A stretch of 64,000 bases of DNA. Source: Sphingorhabdus sp. SMR4y (lineage in GTDB: Bacteria > Pseudomonadota > Alphaproteobacteria > Sphingomonadales > Sphingomonadaceae). The stretch's first letter is position 1. Each line of letters begins with the position of its first letter. The position numbers and the translations under genes were made by a program. Below the pieces are notes generated by a model. It was not told the origin of the DNA and searched no databases. It saw nothing but the letters and a program-made list of their open reading frames with translations. The stretch lies in assembly GCF_002218195.1 (NCBI RefSeq), contig NZ_CP022336.1, forward strand, positions 1,426,001 to 1,490,000, in the 5' to 3' direction. Below are positions 9,225 through 18,111 of this stretch, in pieces.

Positions 9225-9372
9225 TAGAAGATATGCTGGAAGAAAAATGGGGTAAAACCCGGCTGCAGGCGGTTCGGGAAGCGCTGGCGTTGGACTGGCG
9301 TCAGCTGCCGCTCGAATAGACGCTGACAAAGCCGGCTTCTCTCGCCAGTCTCACCCCGCTATCACTTCAGAC

Positions 9373-9395
9373 AAATGTCAACTTACATGACATTT
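9373..9395. promoter_or_regulatory. Inverted repeat upstream of SDR gene, candidate operator
   Basis: AAATGTCA (9373-9380), seven-base spacer, TGACATTT (9388-9395): a perfect 8-bp inverted repeat about 37 bp upstream of the SDR start codon. The symmetry and position suit a dimeric repressor or activator. No regulator can be assigned from sequence alone. Confidence 0.4.
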
Positions 9396-9432
9396 TGCTA
9401 TTGCCTTGCGAGAAATGGGAGAGGGAATGATC

Positions 9433-10215
9433 ATGGGCAGATTGTCAGGGAAAATCGCGATAATTACGGGTGCCGCAAAAGGCCTCGGTGAAGCCGATGC
9501 GCGAATATTTGCCAGAGAAGGCGCGACCGTCATATTGACCGATGTCGACCGCGAAAACGGGGAACGGGTGGCACAGGAAATCGGCGATGCGGCGAGCTTT
9601 GTCGAACTTGACGTCCGCAGCGAAGACGCATGGCAGCAATTGATCTCCGATGTCGTGGACAATCACGGCGGGCTGCATATCCTGGTCAACAATGCCGGCG
9701 TCGTTGAAGCCGGCAATATAGAAACCCAGACATTGAAAGACTATCAGTTTGTCATGGACGTCAGCGCCCAGGGCACGTTTCTCGGTTGCAAATATGCGAT
9801 CCCGGCGATGAAGCGATCCGGCTCCGGCTCGATCATCAACATGGCTTCGATCGCATCGGTACAGGGTGAATCCTACGTCGCAGCCTATAGCGCTGCAAAA
9901 GGTGCAGTAGAGTCGTTGACCCGGTCTGTCGCGGCCCATTTCGCACTCAACAAAATGCCGCTTCGCTGCAACAGTGTCCATCCGTCCGGGATCGTCACCC
10001 CGATGGTCATGTCAATGCCGGAAAAGATGATCGAAAGCGGTCTGATTTCGCTCGATGATTCCAACCAGGCATCGGGCGTCAGCAAGTTGGGCGAACCCGA
10101 TGATATCGCGAATACCGTATTGTTTCTGGCCAGCGATGAAGCAAAATTCATCAATGGCGCTGCCATAAGAGTGGACAACGGAATGTCGATCGTCACCGGC
10201 ATAGTCCCGGAATAG
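9433..10215 (+). CDS. SDR-family NAD(P)-dependent oxidoreductase
   Basis: About 260 residues, classical short-chain dehydrogenase. The cofactor loop TGAAKGLGEA, the structural NNAG motif (LVNNAGVVEAG), the catalytic Ser in INMASIASVQ and the Y-x3-K pair in YSAAKGAVESL are all present; an Asp after the second strand (LTDVDRENG) favours NAD over NADP. The likely reaction is oxidation of a secondary alcohol. The start is uncertain: GGAGAGGGA at 9418-9426 suits ATG 9433, and ATG 9427 or TTG 9406 are alternatives. It lies just past the disrupted marR gene and may have been part of the same catabolic locus as the carotenoid oxygenase; this is inference. Confidence 0.85.
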   Translation: MGRLSGKIAIITGAAKGLGEADARIFAREGATVILTDVDRENGERVAQEIGDAASFVELDVRSEDAWQQLISDVVDNHGGLHILVNNAGVVEAGNIETQTLKDYQFVMDVSAQGTFLGCKYAIPAMKRSGSGSIINMASIASVQGESYVAAYSAAKGAVESLTRSVAAHFALNKMPLRCNSVHPSGIVTPMVMSMPEKMIESGLISLDDSNQASGVSKLGEPDDIANTVLFLASDEAKFINGAAIRVDNGMSIVTGIVPE

Positions 10216-10609
10216 CCGGAAAATCGATATTTCGGCCGCCAGTGCAAACCGCCCTGCCCGCGCAACCCGCCGATCAGCGGAACTCTAGAGTGTCGGACGT
10301 AGAAGACTATGGCGAACGCGCACTCCCTTGCGGGGGTGAATCAATAGAATTGACAGTTCTGGCTATGGCCAGACCGGCGTAGCCGTTCAAAGAGAAGATG
10401 CAGCAATGTGGAAGAGGTCTAGGCCATCGATCAAGTGCGCAATCGGGACCGCCGCTTTTGCGATTGGAAAAAGATTTTGACCGGCCCGGTTTTATCATCC
10501 TTCGGTGATGCCGTCGCAACACAATTCATCTGGGCCTGAACAGGCGTAGCGATGGCCGCAGCATGCTCATTTCGAGTTTTTCACTTCTATAATCAGGAAT
10601 CCCACTTCA
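10216..10609. other. Intergenic region, no gene recognised
   Basis: 394 bp between the SDR and the aldehyde dehydrogenase. I see no coding frame with family features, no RNA gene and no strong hairpin. It presumably holds the promoter of the aldehyde dehydrogenase gene, which has a modest CAGGAA ribosome-binding site. Confidence 0.5.
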
Positions 10610-12076
10610 ATGACCGACCTCGACCTATCCCGCCCGGACCTGCTGCGCAGCCAATGCTATATCAACGGGACTTGGGTGAACGCCGATTCAGGCGAGAAAT
10701 TTGCCGTCACCAACCCCGCCACCGGAACGCAAATTGGCGAAGTCCCCGATGCCGGCGTATCCGAAACCCGCAAGGCAATTGACGCGGCTCAGAAGGCCCA
10801 GCCTGGCTGGGCAGCAAGAACAGCGAAGGAGCGCGCCCTAATATTGCGACGGTTGTTCGAACTGATGATGAAACATCAGGAAGACCTGGCGCGGATCATG
10901 ACGGCCGAACAAGGCAAACCGCTTGCCGAGAGCCGCGGCGAAATCGGCTATGCCGCAAATTTCATCGAGTGGTTCGCGGAGGAAGGAAAACGCGTTTACG
11001 GCGATGTGATCCCGACCCATGCCGCGGACAAGCGAATTCTGGTTCTGAAACAGCCAATCGGTGTCTGCGCCGCAATCACGCCATGGAATTTTCCCGCCGC
11101 CATGATCACGCGCAAGATCGGCCCCGCTCTGGCGGCTGGCTGTGCCATCGTGGTAAAGCCGGCTGAACATACCCCCCTGTCCGCTCTCGCACTGTGCGTG
11201 CTTGCAGAAGAAGCCGGAATTCCGCCCGGAATATTGTCCTGCGTCACCGGGGATGCGGCGACGATCGGCGGGGAACTGACATCCAATCCGGTGGTCCGGA
11301 AATTGTCGTTCACCGGTTCGACGGACGTCGGCAAGTTGCTGATGCGGCAATGCGCTGACAATGTGAAGAAAGTGTCACTGGAACTGGGTGGCAATGCTCC
11401 GTTTATCGTGTTCGATGACGCCGACGTCGAAGCCGCAGTAGCCGGAGCGATTGCGGCCAAGTTCCGTAACGCCGGACAAACCTGTGTCTGCACCAACCGT
11501 TTTCTGGTGCAGAACGGAATATATGACAGGTTCGTGGAAAAGCTTGCGGCTGCCACCGCAGCGCTCACCGTCGGTAACGGAACGCAGGACGGCATCGATA
11601 TTGGCCCCCTGATCGATCGCGATGCAATGGCCAAGGTCCAGGACCATCTCGACGATGCCAAGACCAAGGGTGCTACCATAATGACCGGCGGCGCAGCGCC
11701 CGACAAGGGCGAGCTGTTTTTCAATCCGACAGTGATTGCCGGAGCGACGACCGCGATGAAGATTTCCAGGGAGGAAACCTTTGGCCCTCTCGCAGCTGTT
11801 TTCCGGTTCGAAACCGAAGCTGAGGCAATTGCTATGGCCAATGATACGGAATCGGGCCTTTCCGCCTATTTCTATACCCAGGACTTGGGCCGGTGCTGGC
11901 GAGTGGCCGAAGCGCTGGAATATGGAATTGTCGGGATCAACGAAGGCATAATATCGACCGAAGTTGCGCCCTTTGGCGGGATCAAGGAGAGCGGTATCGG
12001 CCGGGAAGGTTCCAAATATGGTATCGAGGACTATCTGGAAATCAAATATATGCTGATCGGTGGTCTGGGATTGTAA
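10610..12076 (+). CDS. NAD(P)-dependent succinate-semialdehyde dehydrogenase-like protein
   Basis: 488 residues, full-length aldehyde dehydrogenase of the GabD type. TPWNFPAAMITRKIGPALAAG is the cofactor-domain signature split at 158-178, FTGSTDVGKLL forms the Rossmann loop, E258 in LELGGNAP is the general base and C292 in NAGQTCVC the nucleophile. GabD-type enzymes oxidise succinate semialdehyde to succinate for the TCA cycle, but related enzymes take other short or aromatic aldehydes. Given the upstream double-bond-cleaving oxygenase, which releases aldehydes, a role on cleavage products is as plausible as GABA catabolism; no gabT lies nearby. It is followed after 40 bp by an MDR reductase. 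Confidence 0.85.
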   Translation: MTDLDLSRPDLLRSQCYINGTWVNADSGEKFAVTNPATGTQIGEVPDAGVSETRKAIDAAQKAQPGWAARTAKERALILRRLFELMMKHQEDLARIMTAEQGKPLAESRGEIGYAANFIEWFAEEGKRVYGDVIPTHAADKRILVLKQPIGVCAAITPWNFPAAMITRKIGPALAAGCAIVVKPAEHTPLSALALCVLAEEAGIPPGILSCVTGDAATIGGELTSNPVVRKLSFTGSTDVGKLLMRQCADNVKKVSLELGGNAPFIVFDDADVEAAVAGAIAAKFRNAGQTCVCTNRFLVQNGIYDRFVEKLAAATAALTVGNGTQDGIDIGPLIDRDAMAKVQDHLDDAKTKGATIMTGGAAPDKGELFFNPTVIAGATTAMKISREETFGPLAAVFRFETEAEAIAMANDTESGLSAYFYTQDLGRCWRVAEALEYGIVGINEGIISTEVAPFGGIKESGIGREGSKYGIEDYLEIKYMLIGGLGL

Positions 12077-12116
12077 AACCCTGATCTCTTTTCCGACAGT
12101 TTGACAGGAGAGTGAA

Positions 12117-13130
12117 ATGACCGAAGTGATGAAAGCATGGCGATTGCGCTCGCGACCCGTTGGAGAGATTGCCGACGGTGATCTCGAACTGGTTACCGAG
12201 CCGATCCCGCCGCTGGATGAAGGACAGGTCCTGGTCGAAGTCAATTATGTATCGCTCGATCCGACCAACCGGATCTGGATGTCGGACATGGATCAATATA
12301 TGCCGCCGGTTGCCCTGGGCGATATCATGCGCGCCGGCATCGCGGGCAAGGTTCTGGAATCGCGGCACGATGATTTCGAACCGGGCATGACCGTTGGCGG
12401 CCTTGGTGGCTGTGCCACGCATTTTGTGGCCGATGGCGCGACGATACAGCAAATTCCCGAGATCCCAGGCGTACCGCTTGCCAAGCTTTTCGGTTCACTG
12501 GGCGGCACGGGACTGACAGCCTATTTCGGGCTTCTGGATATCTGCGATCCCCGGCCGGGCGAAACATTGGTCGTATCTGCCGCCTCCGGCGCGGTCGGCT
12601 CCGTGGTCGGGCAGATTGGCAAGATCAAGGGCTGCCGCGTGATCGGCATCGCCGGCGGTGAAAAAAAATGCCGTTACGTGGTCGACGAACTCGGGTTTGA
12701 CGCCTGTATCGATTACAAGAATGAAGACGTCGGCGCACGACTGGACGAGCTCTGTCCCGACGGCATCGACATGAATTTCGAAAATGTCGGTGGCGATATC
12801 ATGGAGGCCGTAATGAGCCGGATGAATGATTTCGGACGGATGGCATTATGCGGCATGATTTCGACCTATAATGACAGCGAAGAGCAGCTTGGTCCCAAAT
12901 CCTGGCCGCTTATCCTGATGCGCCGGCTCAAGGTCCAGGGTTTCATAATCAGCGACTATGCAAACCGCTTTGCCGAAGGCGGAGCGCAACTGGGGACATG
13001 GGCGGCCGAAGGCAGAATTCGCACACGCGAAGATATCAGGCCCGGCATCGAAAATGCCATAGTGGCCATGAAAGACCTCTATGTCGGCGGGAATTTCGGT
13101 AAGTTGCTGCTCGAGGTCAAGGCCCCCTGA
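12117..13130 (+). CDS. NADP-dependent MDR oxidoreductase (CurA / leukotriene-B4-dehydrogenase type)
   Basis: 337 residues of the zinc-independent medium-chain dehydrogenase family. YVSLDPTNRIWM near the N-terminus and the nucleotide loop SAASGAVGSVVGQIGKIKG at about 159-177 are typical; no zinc-binding cysteines are present. MNFENVGGDIMEAV and GRMALCGMISTYN are further family words. Relatives reduce the C=C bond of alpha,beta-unsaturated carbonyls with NADPH. A strong AGGAGAG ribosome-binding site precedes the ATG. It sits 40 bp behind the aldehyde dehydrogenase, so the two are likely one operon, fitting breakdown of enals or enones. Confidence 0.87.
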   Translation: MTEVMKAWRLRSRPVGEIADGDLELVTEPIPPLDEGQVLVEVNYVSLDPTNRIWMSDMDQYMPPVALGDIMRAGIAGKVLESRHDDFEPGMTVGGLGGCATHFVADGATIQQIPEIPGVPLAKLFGSLGGTGLTAYFGLLDICDPRPGETLVVSAASGAVGSVVGQIGKIKGCRVIGIAGGEKKCRYVVDELGFDACIDYKNEDVGARLDELCPDGIDMNFENVGGDIMEAVMSRMNDFGRMALCGMISTYNDSEEQLGPKSWPLILMRRLKVQGFIISDYANRFAEGGAQLGTWAAEGRIRTREDIRPGIENAIVAMKDLYVGGNFGKLLLEVKAP

Positions 13131-13263
13131 ACGGTTCGGGCAGAGCTGCGAAATGCAAGGTGCAAGCCGTCATTATTCGGCATCTGGACGCAAAAGCGAC
13201 AGATTGAAACGGCTTCGCTTCGATTGCCCCGGCCGCTCGTTCATCTCGCGACCTGCATAAAAA

Positions 13264-13286
13264 GCCGCCTCCGGTCAGGAGGCGGC
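13264..13286 (-). terminator. Rho-independent terminator of the TonB-dependent receptor gene
   Basis: A perfect 9-bp stem GCCGCCTCC/GGAGGCGGC with a 5-nt loop. On the minus strand it is followed by TTTTT, so it fits the end of the receptor transcript 55 bp past its stop codon. From the plus strand it could also stop the MDR gene, with a poorer tail. Confidence 0.85.
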
Positions 13287-13340
13287 TTCCAGTCTATGGA
13301 CAGCCCTTGGGAGAGAGCCCAATTGTCCAATCTTGTCCGC

Positions 13341-15758
13341 TCAGAATTTGAATGATGCGTCGAGAAACACTTGTCGGCCGCGATTGTAGCTGACGATGCG
13401 ATCATCGCCTGTCGGCGGTAGAAATGGCCGTCCGGTATCCGAGGTCAGATACAGCTTGTCAGCAATATTGACCGCTGCGAGCGACAATTTCCATTTGCCC
13501 CCGGGCTCGCCGATGGAAACGGCCGCATCAAAAGTGAAAAAATCAGATTGCTTGGCGTCGGTCGACGTCCGGTCGGCGATGAAATATGAGCCGGTGTAAC
13601 TGACATTGCCGTTCAACCCAAGTTCCAGACCGCCCAGCGGAACGCGATAGTCAAATGCCACATTGCCACTGAAGTCCGGGGCATTTCTTGGCGCCCTGCC
13701 TCTCAGATTATCGCCTTCAAGCACGGTCGGCGTGGCCGTATCATCCAGCGGATAATAGTCCTCGGTATATTTGGAATCGAGATAACCGATGGCACCCGAG
13801 AGGGTCAGACCGGTGGCAGGGGTCTGCCAGAAGAAGTCGACATCAATACCGGTCGTTGTGACCTCGCTGGCGTTCAATGTGCTATATTGAATGGCAATCG
13901 GGTCGAACAGCTGGACCTGAAGATTGCTGAACGCATAGCGGTAGGCAGTGACGTTGAACCGCAACTGACGGTCGAACAATTCCGACTTCATGCCAATTTC
14001 CCCGCCCTTCGATTCTTCGGACTGGAAAGTGATGGCGGAAAAGTCATCATTGTCCTTCGCAATCTGCAGCGACAGGGTCGGCAGAACGGCGCTGTCGATG
14101 CCACCGGATTTGAATCCGGTCTTGTAGGCTGCATAGAGGTTTATGTCGTCCGCCACTTCGTAGGTCAGTGAAACTTCCGGCGAGAAATTGTCATCCTTGA
14201 AGTCGATCGGTCCGGAGAAATAGTTCGAAGGTAGAAATGCTCCGCTGCTGGCAAGGAATAGATGCTGGAACGGAACGGAAATCCGGCTGGTCTTGCTTTC
14301 ATCGGTATAACGTAAGCCGCCAGAAAGATTCAGCCGTTCGGTCAGATCGACACTGGCATTGGCAAAGACCGAGAATGCCTCCGATTTGGTGTTCTGCAGT
14401 TTCAGCAAATCCGCGGTATAGCCGGTGACAGGATCCGGTCCGGCAATGGCAATGTTGACGGCGTAGAGCGGCGCGTCAAAATCGGAATCCTTATATTCGT
14501 AAAATGCTCCGATGGTAAGATCCAGCGGACCGAGATCGGTCATATCGACGCGAAGCTCCTGCGAAAACTGATCTGTCGCCACACGCGGCGTCCCCAGTCC
14601 GGTGCCAAAGGACACCCCTCCGAGATTGCCCCCGTAGGAATAAGCCTCGAGCTCTTCCGAACGCAGGCTGTAGAAGCCGCTGATCGCTGTCAGCGACAGT
14701 TGATCGCTCAGTTCCAGGCCCATCTTCAGACGACCGAGCCAGATATCCGATTCATGATAAGGCACGGTGGTAGAGCGAAACGGGGGTGGCTGGCTTGCCG
14801 CCAAAGGCGGAGCGGCATCCGGATAGGAATAAATTCCGTCCCCTGCGTTACAGCTGTAGCCCGCAGGTATCTGAAGCGTACCACCGAACAGGACTATCGG
14901 GTCCGCAACACCGTTCGGCCCACAGTCAATATCCGCGAACAGGCTGGCTCCGTCACGCTTGCTGTTGATATAGCTGACTTTCAGATCAGCACTGAAAATG
15001 TCGACCGGGTCCCAGGCGACGGTCCCGCGCACATAGATATCTTCCGAGCCACGCTTTGGCTTGGCGACATTTGGCGCTTCATTGATGAGCAGTTCATCAA
15101 TCTTGTTATAACGCCCGGCCAAACGGATACCGAGTGTGTCGGTCAATGGTCCCGAAATATAGGCCTCGCCGATATAGCCCTTTTCTTCAAATTCATATCC
15201 CAGTCTGCCGCCGACCTCCCAGTCGACGGTTGGTCCGGCGGATGTAAGCGTCAAAACGCCGGCCGAAGCGCTCTTGCCGAAGAACAGCGACTGCGGCCCC
15301 TTGAGCACGTCAATCTGCGCGATGTCGAAAAAGCCCGCCTGCAGGATCCGCAGCTGGCCGATTTGCACGCCGTCAAAATCGAGAGCGACCGCAGAATCAA
15401 AAGCCGGCGACAGGTTTGCGGTGCCGACACCGCGGATACTGAGCGAGGCGCCGCCATTGGCTCCGCCCTGCTGAATGGTCAGCGAGGGAACGCGGCTCTG
15501 CAGTTTGTCGACATTGGTGACCTGATAGGTATCCAGCGTATCCCCTCCGATGGAGGTGACCGTGACGGGAACCTCCTGCAGGGATTCAGCTTTTTTCCGG
15601 GCGGTGACCACGATTACGTTCAGGCCGTCTCGGCCGTCCTCTGCGCCCGATTCCTGAGCGTTGGCGGTTCCTGCCGAAGCGAACCCCAATGCGGCAGCTC
15701 CGCAAAGCAAAATGGCTTTGGTACAATTGACGCCACTATTTTTGACAAGTGCTTTCAT
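13341..15758 (-). CDS. TonB-dependent receptor, outer membrane
   Basis: About 805 residues. An N-terminal signal peptide (ILLCGAAALGFASAGTANAQ) is followed by a TonB-box-like VIVVTARKKAESLQEVPVTV, the plug domain with GVGTANLSP and QIDVLKGPQSLFFGKSASAGVLTLTS, and a long beta barrel ending in aromatic Phe (LDASFKF). It belongs to the sphingomonad group of TonB receptors for bulky organic ligands rather than clear siderophore receptors; the ligand is not readable. The open frame extends to 15875, but ATG 15758 follows GGAGGAGGA and immediately starts the signal peptide. Together with the island genes upstream it may import the substrate of the carotenoid oxygenase; this is inference. Confidence 0.92.
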   Translation of the reverse strand: MKALVKNSGVNCTKAILLCGAAALGFASAGTANAQESGAEDGRDGLNVIVVTARKKAESLQEVPVTVTSIGGDTLDTYQVTNVDKLQSRVPSLTIQQGGANGGASLSIRGVGTANLSPAFDSAVALDFDGVQIGQLRILQAGFFDIAQIDVLKGPQSLFFGKSASAGVLTLTSAGPTVDWEVGGRLGYEFEEKGYIGEAYISGPLTDTLGIRLAGRYNKIDELLINEAPNVAKPKRGSEDIYVRGTVAWDPVDIFSADLKVSYINSKRDGASLFADIDCGPNGVADPIVLFGGTLQIPAGYSCNAGDGIYSYPDAAPPLAASQPPPFRSTTVPYHESDIWLGRLKMGLELSDQLSLTAISGFYSLRSEELEAYSYGGNLGGVSFGTGLGTPRVATDQFSQELRVDMTDLGPLDLTIGAFYEYKDSDFDAPLYAVNIAIAGPDPVTGYTADLLKLQNTKSEAFSVFANASVDLTERLNLSGGLRYTDESKTSRISVPFQHLFLASSGAFLPSNYFSGPIDFKDDNFSPEVSLTYEVADDINLYAAYKTGFKSGGIDSAVLPTLSLQIAKDNDDFSAITFQSEESKGGEIGMKSELFDRQLRFNVTAYRYAFSNLQVQLFDPIAIQYSTLNASEVTTTGIDVDFFWQTPATGLTLSGAIGYLDSKYTEDYYPLDDTATPTVLEGDNLRGRAPRNAPDFSGNVAFDYRVPLGGLELGLNGNVSYTGSYFIADRTSTDAKQSDFFTFDAAVSIGEPGGKWKLSLAAVNIADKLYLTSDTGRPFLPPTGDDRIVSYNRGRQVFLDASFKF

Positions 15759-15871
15759 TTCATCCTCCTCCGTCGGGCTGCGCATATTTTTGCGCTTTTC
15801 CCATATTGACCGATATCGCCACCAAGCGGATTGGGGCGATTTCGGACTACTCATATTGTTAAGATATTTAA

Positions 15872-15905
15872 TCAACTTAGTTGACTATCTATTTAGTTGG
15901 CTATC
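15872..15905. promoter_or_regulatory. Repeated TTAGTTGrCTATC motifs upstream of the TonB receptor gene
   Basis: Two 13-bp direct repeats, TTAGTTGACTATC at 15877-15889 and TTAGTTGGCTATC at 15893-15905, differ at one base. The first also forms an inverted repeat TCAAC-TTA-GTTGA at 15872-15884. They lie 115-150 bp upstream of the receptor ATG. Spacing of 16 bp and symmetry suggest binding of a dimeric regulator. The core AGTTGACTAT is shared with 7622-7631. Confidence 0.45.
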
Positions 15906-15980
15906 GATCTGCCGTATCTTGATATCGTCTTCTGTTGGCAGGTTGCCGTAGGGTCAGCCGCGTCAGCCATATTGGCTATC

Positions 15981-17885
15981 TCAGGACACGGCCCTCAGTC
16001 CATTTTCGCCCAGAGCCTCTTCATCCTCGGGAATGGTCCGATCCGTGATGACACGCGGGGGCATGCCGCATTTGGGCTGAACGGTGTCCGTGCCGCTTTG
16101 CTGCGCGTATTTCAGCAGCAACTCGGTCGCATCGTCTCGCGAGACGGCGCGGGAATAAAGATAACCCTGCCCCAGTTCGCAGCCATTTTCGTCGAGAAGA
16201 AGGGCCTGTTCTTCGGTCTCGATACCCTCTGCGACCACCCGTATATCGAGTTTCCTCGCGATGCCGAGCAACCCTGCAATGATCGCCAAGCCCCTCTCGC
16301 CCTGGCGCAATTCGCTGACAAAGGATCTGTCGATTTTCAGGATGTCCACCGGCACCGTCAACAAATGGGTCAGCGAAGCATAACCGGTACCGAAATCGTC
16401 CAGCGCTACTCGCAGACCATGGCCGCGCAAGGCCTCTATCTCTTGCGCGACAATCGGATCTTCATGCCCGAGATATACCGATTCCGTCACCTCGATAACA
16501 ACATGTTTGAGAGGTACATTTTCTCGACCAAAGGCGTTCTTGATCCGATCGTAAAGCGTACCGCTGTGAAAATCTGCTGATGAAATGTTGATCCCGACAT
16601 GTTGGAAGGGAATGCCGCGGTCGAGCCAGGACCGGACATCGGCAGCCACCAGCGCCAACATTCCTTCGGTCAGCTTGGCCGCTACGTCGACATCGGTAGT
16701 GGCTTGGTGAAAGGCCCCGGCCGATACCAGATGGCCGTCCGGCTTGCGCAGCCGGCACAACGCTTCCATGCCGATAATCTCACCCGTATTGATCCGGACA
16801 AGCGGCTGATAATGGGCCTCGATCCGGCCTTCATCCAAAGCGACATCGACATCCTGGATGACTTCGATCCTGTGTTTGATCGCGGTGCCGATACCGGGCC
16901 AGTATCGGACAAAGCCGCCGCGTCCGATTTCCTTGGCATGATAGAGCGCGAAATCGGCATGGCGGTGTACCGTTTCGGCGTCCGGATCGCCGGGCGAAAA
17001 CGCGGCACCGCCGATCGTCGCACGCGGTTGAATCCTATGGCCGCCGCAACTGGTAACGACACCTATCGCATCAAGAATCTTTGCAGCCGTTCCGCTGAGA
17101 TCGGCAACCGCTTCCGCTTCCTGCAGGATCACGGCAAATTCGTCACCGCCGAGCCGGAACGCATGATCGGGAAGGACACTGGTCCGGATCCGCTGGGCAA
17201 CGCTCTGCAGGAGTTCATCTCCCGCCTGATGGCCAAAGGTGTCGTTGATCATCTTGAGATTGTCGAGATCGACCAACAGCAAAGCCCATGTGCCCGGCTG
17301 TTCACAGGACAAGCGACTCAATGCCAAGTCAAAACCGGATCTGTTCGGCAGTTCGGTCAATCCGTCGATCGAGGCCCGCCGTTCGCGCTCTATGACCCGA
17401 TCATGTCGTTCGAGCGCGATCGCGCACAGATGGATACTGGCACTGACCAGCTGTTTTTCCCGGGCGCGCGGCATCCGCTTTTGTTTGAAATACAAGGCAA
17501 AGGTACCAAAAACCGTACCATCCGTATTAAAAATTGGCACCGACCAGCAGGCCTGGAAACCATGAGGCAGGAGATGGTCCCTGAACGCCGACCAGCGCGC
17601 ATCATTTCCAATATCGGTCACGACAACTGCTTCGCCCAGATAGGCCGCACTGCCGCAGGATCCTACATTGGGGCCAATCATCAGGCCGTCGATCAGATCG
17701 GAAAAATTTTGCGGCAAGCTGGGTGCGGCGAGCGGATAGAGTGTTCCATTATCTTTCACGCGCAAGACCGAACAGGCGATGCCGGGCAGCAGATGCTCCA
17801 GTTCAACGCACAGACGATCCACCGTCGCTTCCAGCGAGACGCCCGTAGCAATCATCTCTAGAATCTTGTTTTGGAACAGCAGCAA
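15981..17885 (-). CDS. GAF-GGDEF-EAL cyclic-di-GMP signalling protein
   Basis: 634 residues, predicted cytoplasmic. A GAF-like sensor covers about 1-150 (LPGIACSVLRV, GSCGSAAYLGEAVVVTD, CWSVPIFNTDGTVFGTFALY). The GGDEF domain at about 170-335 has DGLTELPNRSGF and an intact RLGGDEF active site. The EAL domain at about 345-590 has GMEALCRL, NIS, VIEVTES, DDFGTGYASL and VAEGIET, so metal ligands look complete. It may therefore both make and degrade cyclic-di-GMP. The start is a TTG at 17885 with AAAGGA nine bases upstream; an in-frame stop lies just before it. No membrane segment is visible. What the GAF domain senses is unknown. Confidence 0.9.
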   Translation of the reverse strand: MLLFQNKILEMIATGVSLEATVDRLCVELEHLLPGIACSVLRVKDNGTLYPLAAPSLPQNFSDLIDGLMIGPNVGSCGSAAYLGEAVVVTDIGNDARWSAFRDHLLPHGFQACWSVPIFNTDGTVFGTFALYFKQKRMPRAREKQLVSASIHLCAIALERHDRVIERERRASIDGLTELPNRSGFDLALSRLSCEQPGTWALLLVDLDNLKMINDTFGHQAGDELLQSVAQRIRTSVLPDHAFRLGGDEFAVILQEAEAVADLSGTAAKILDAIGVVTSCGGHRIQPRATIGGAAFSPGDPDAETVHRHADFALYHAKEIGRGGFVRYWPGIGTAIKHRIEVIQDVDVALDEGRIEAHYQPLVRINTGEIIGMEALCRLRKPDGHLVSAGAFHQATTDVDVAAKLTEGMLALVAADVRSWLDRGIPFQHVGINISSADFHSGTLYDRIKNAFGRENVPLKHVVIEVTESVYLGHEDPIVAQEIEALRGHGLRVALDDFGTGYASLTHLLTVPVDILKIDRSFVSELRQGERGLAIIAGLLGIARKLDIRVVAEGIETEEQALLLDENGCELGQGYLYSRAVSRDDATELLLKYAQQSGTDTVQPKCGMPPRVITDRTIPEDEEALGENGLRAVS

Positions 17886-18111
17886 CCAGCAATGTCCTTT
17901 TACTCAACTCGATCTTGTCCCAATTTAGCGGAACGCCGTAAACAGATGATGAAGCGCTTGCGATGCGGGCCCTTGGACCAGGGTTTACGGCAGCAAGTCC
18001 GGCGAATTAAGCGTGCGACGACAAGAAAGCCTTCAGGCTTGGGAAGATATGGAGGTGTGTCTGCAGCACAAACCCGGATTGGCTTTCCAGCCCGGCGTCC
18101 TGCTGCTCCAT

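Larger units (their letters stand above)
7730..9319 (+). pseudogene. MarR-family regulator interrupted by IS630-type element
   Basis: The 5' part (7730-8065) encodes the first 112 residues of a winged-helix MarR protein: WDTISRRQSMILANLADG, the recognition region RPSRIAEKLGISRQALSQAL and the wing with EDDPDDKRAK. At 8064-8065 the frame enters an IS630-family element and stops two codons later (8072-8074). Directly after the element, 9227-9319 continues the frame with 30 residues (EDMLEEKWG onward, ending PLE) and a TAG stop. Joining the flanks at one TA copy gives an uninterrupted 142-codon gene of normal MarR length. The lost C-terminal helix belongs to the dimerisation interface in this family, so the truncated product is probably inactive. 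The neighbouring carotenoid oxygenase is the likely target. Confidence 0.9.
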
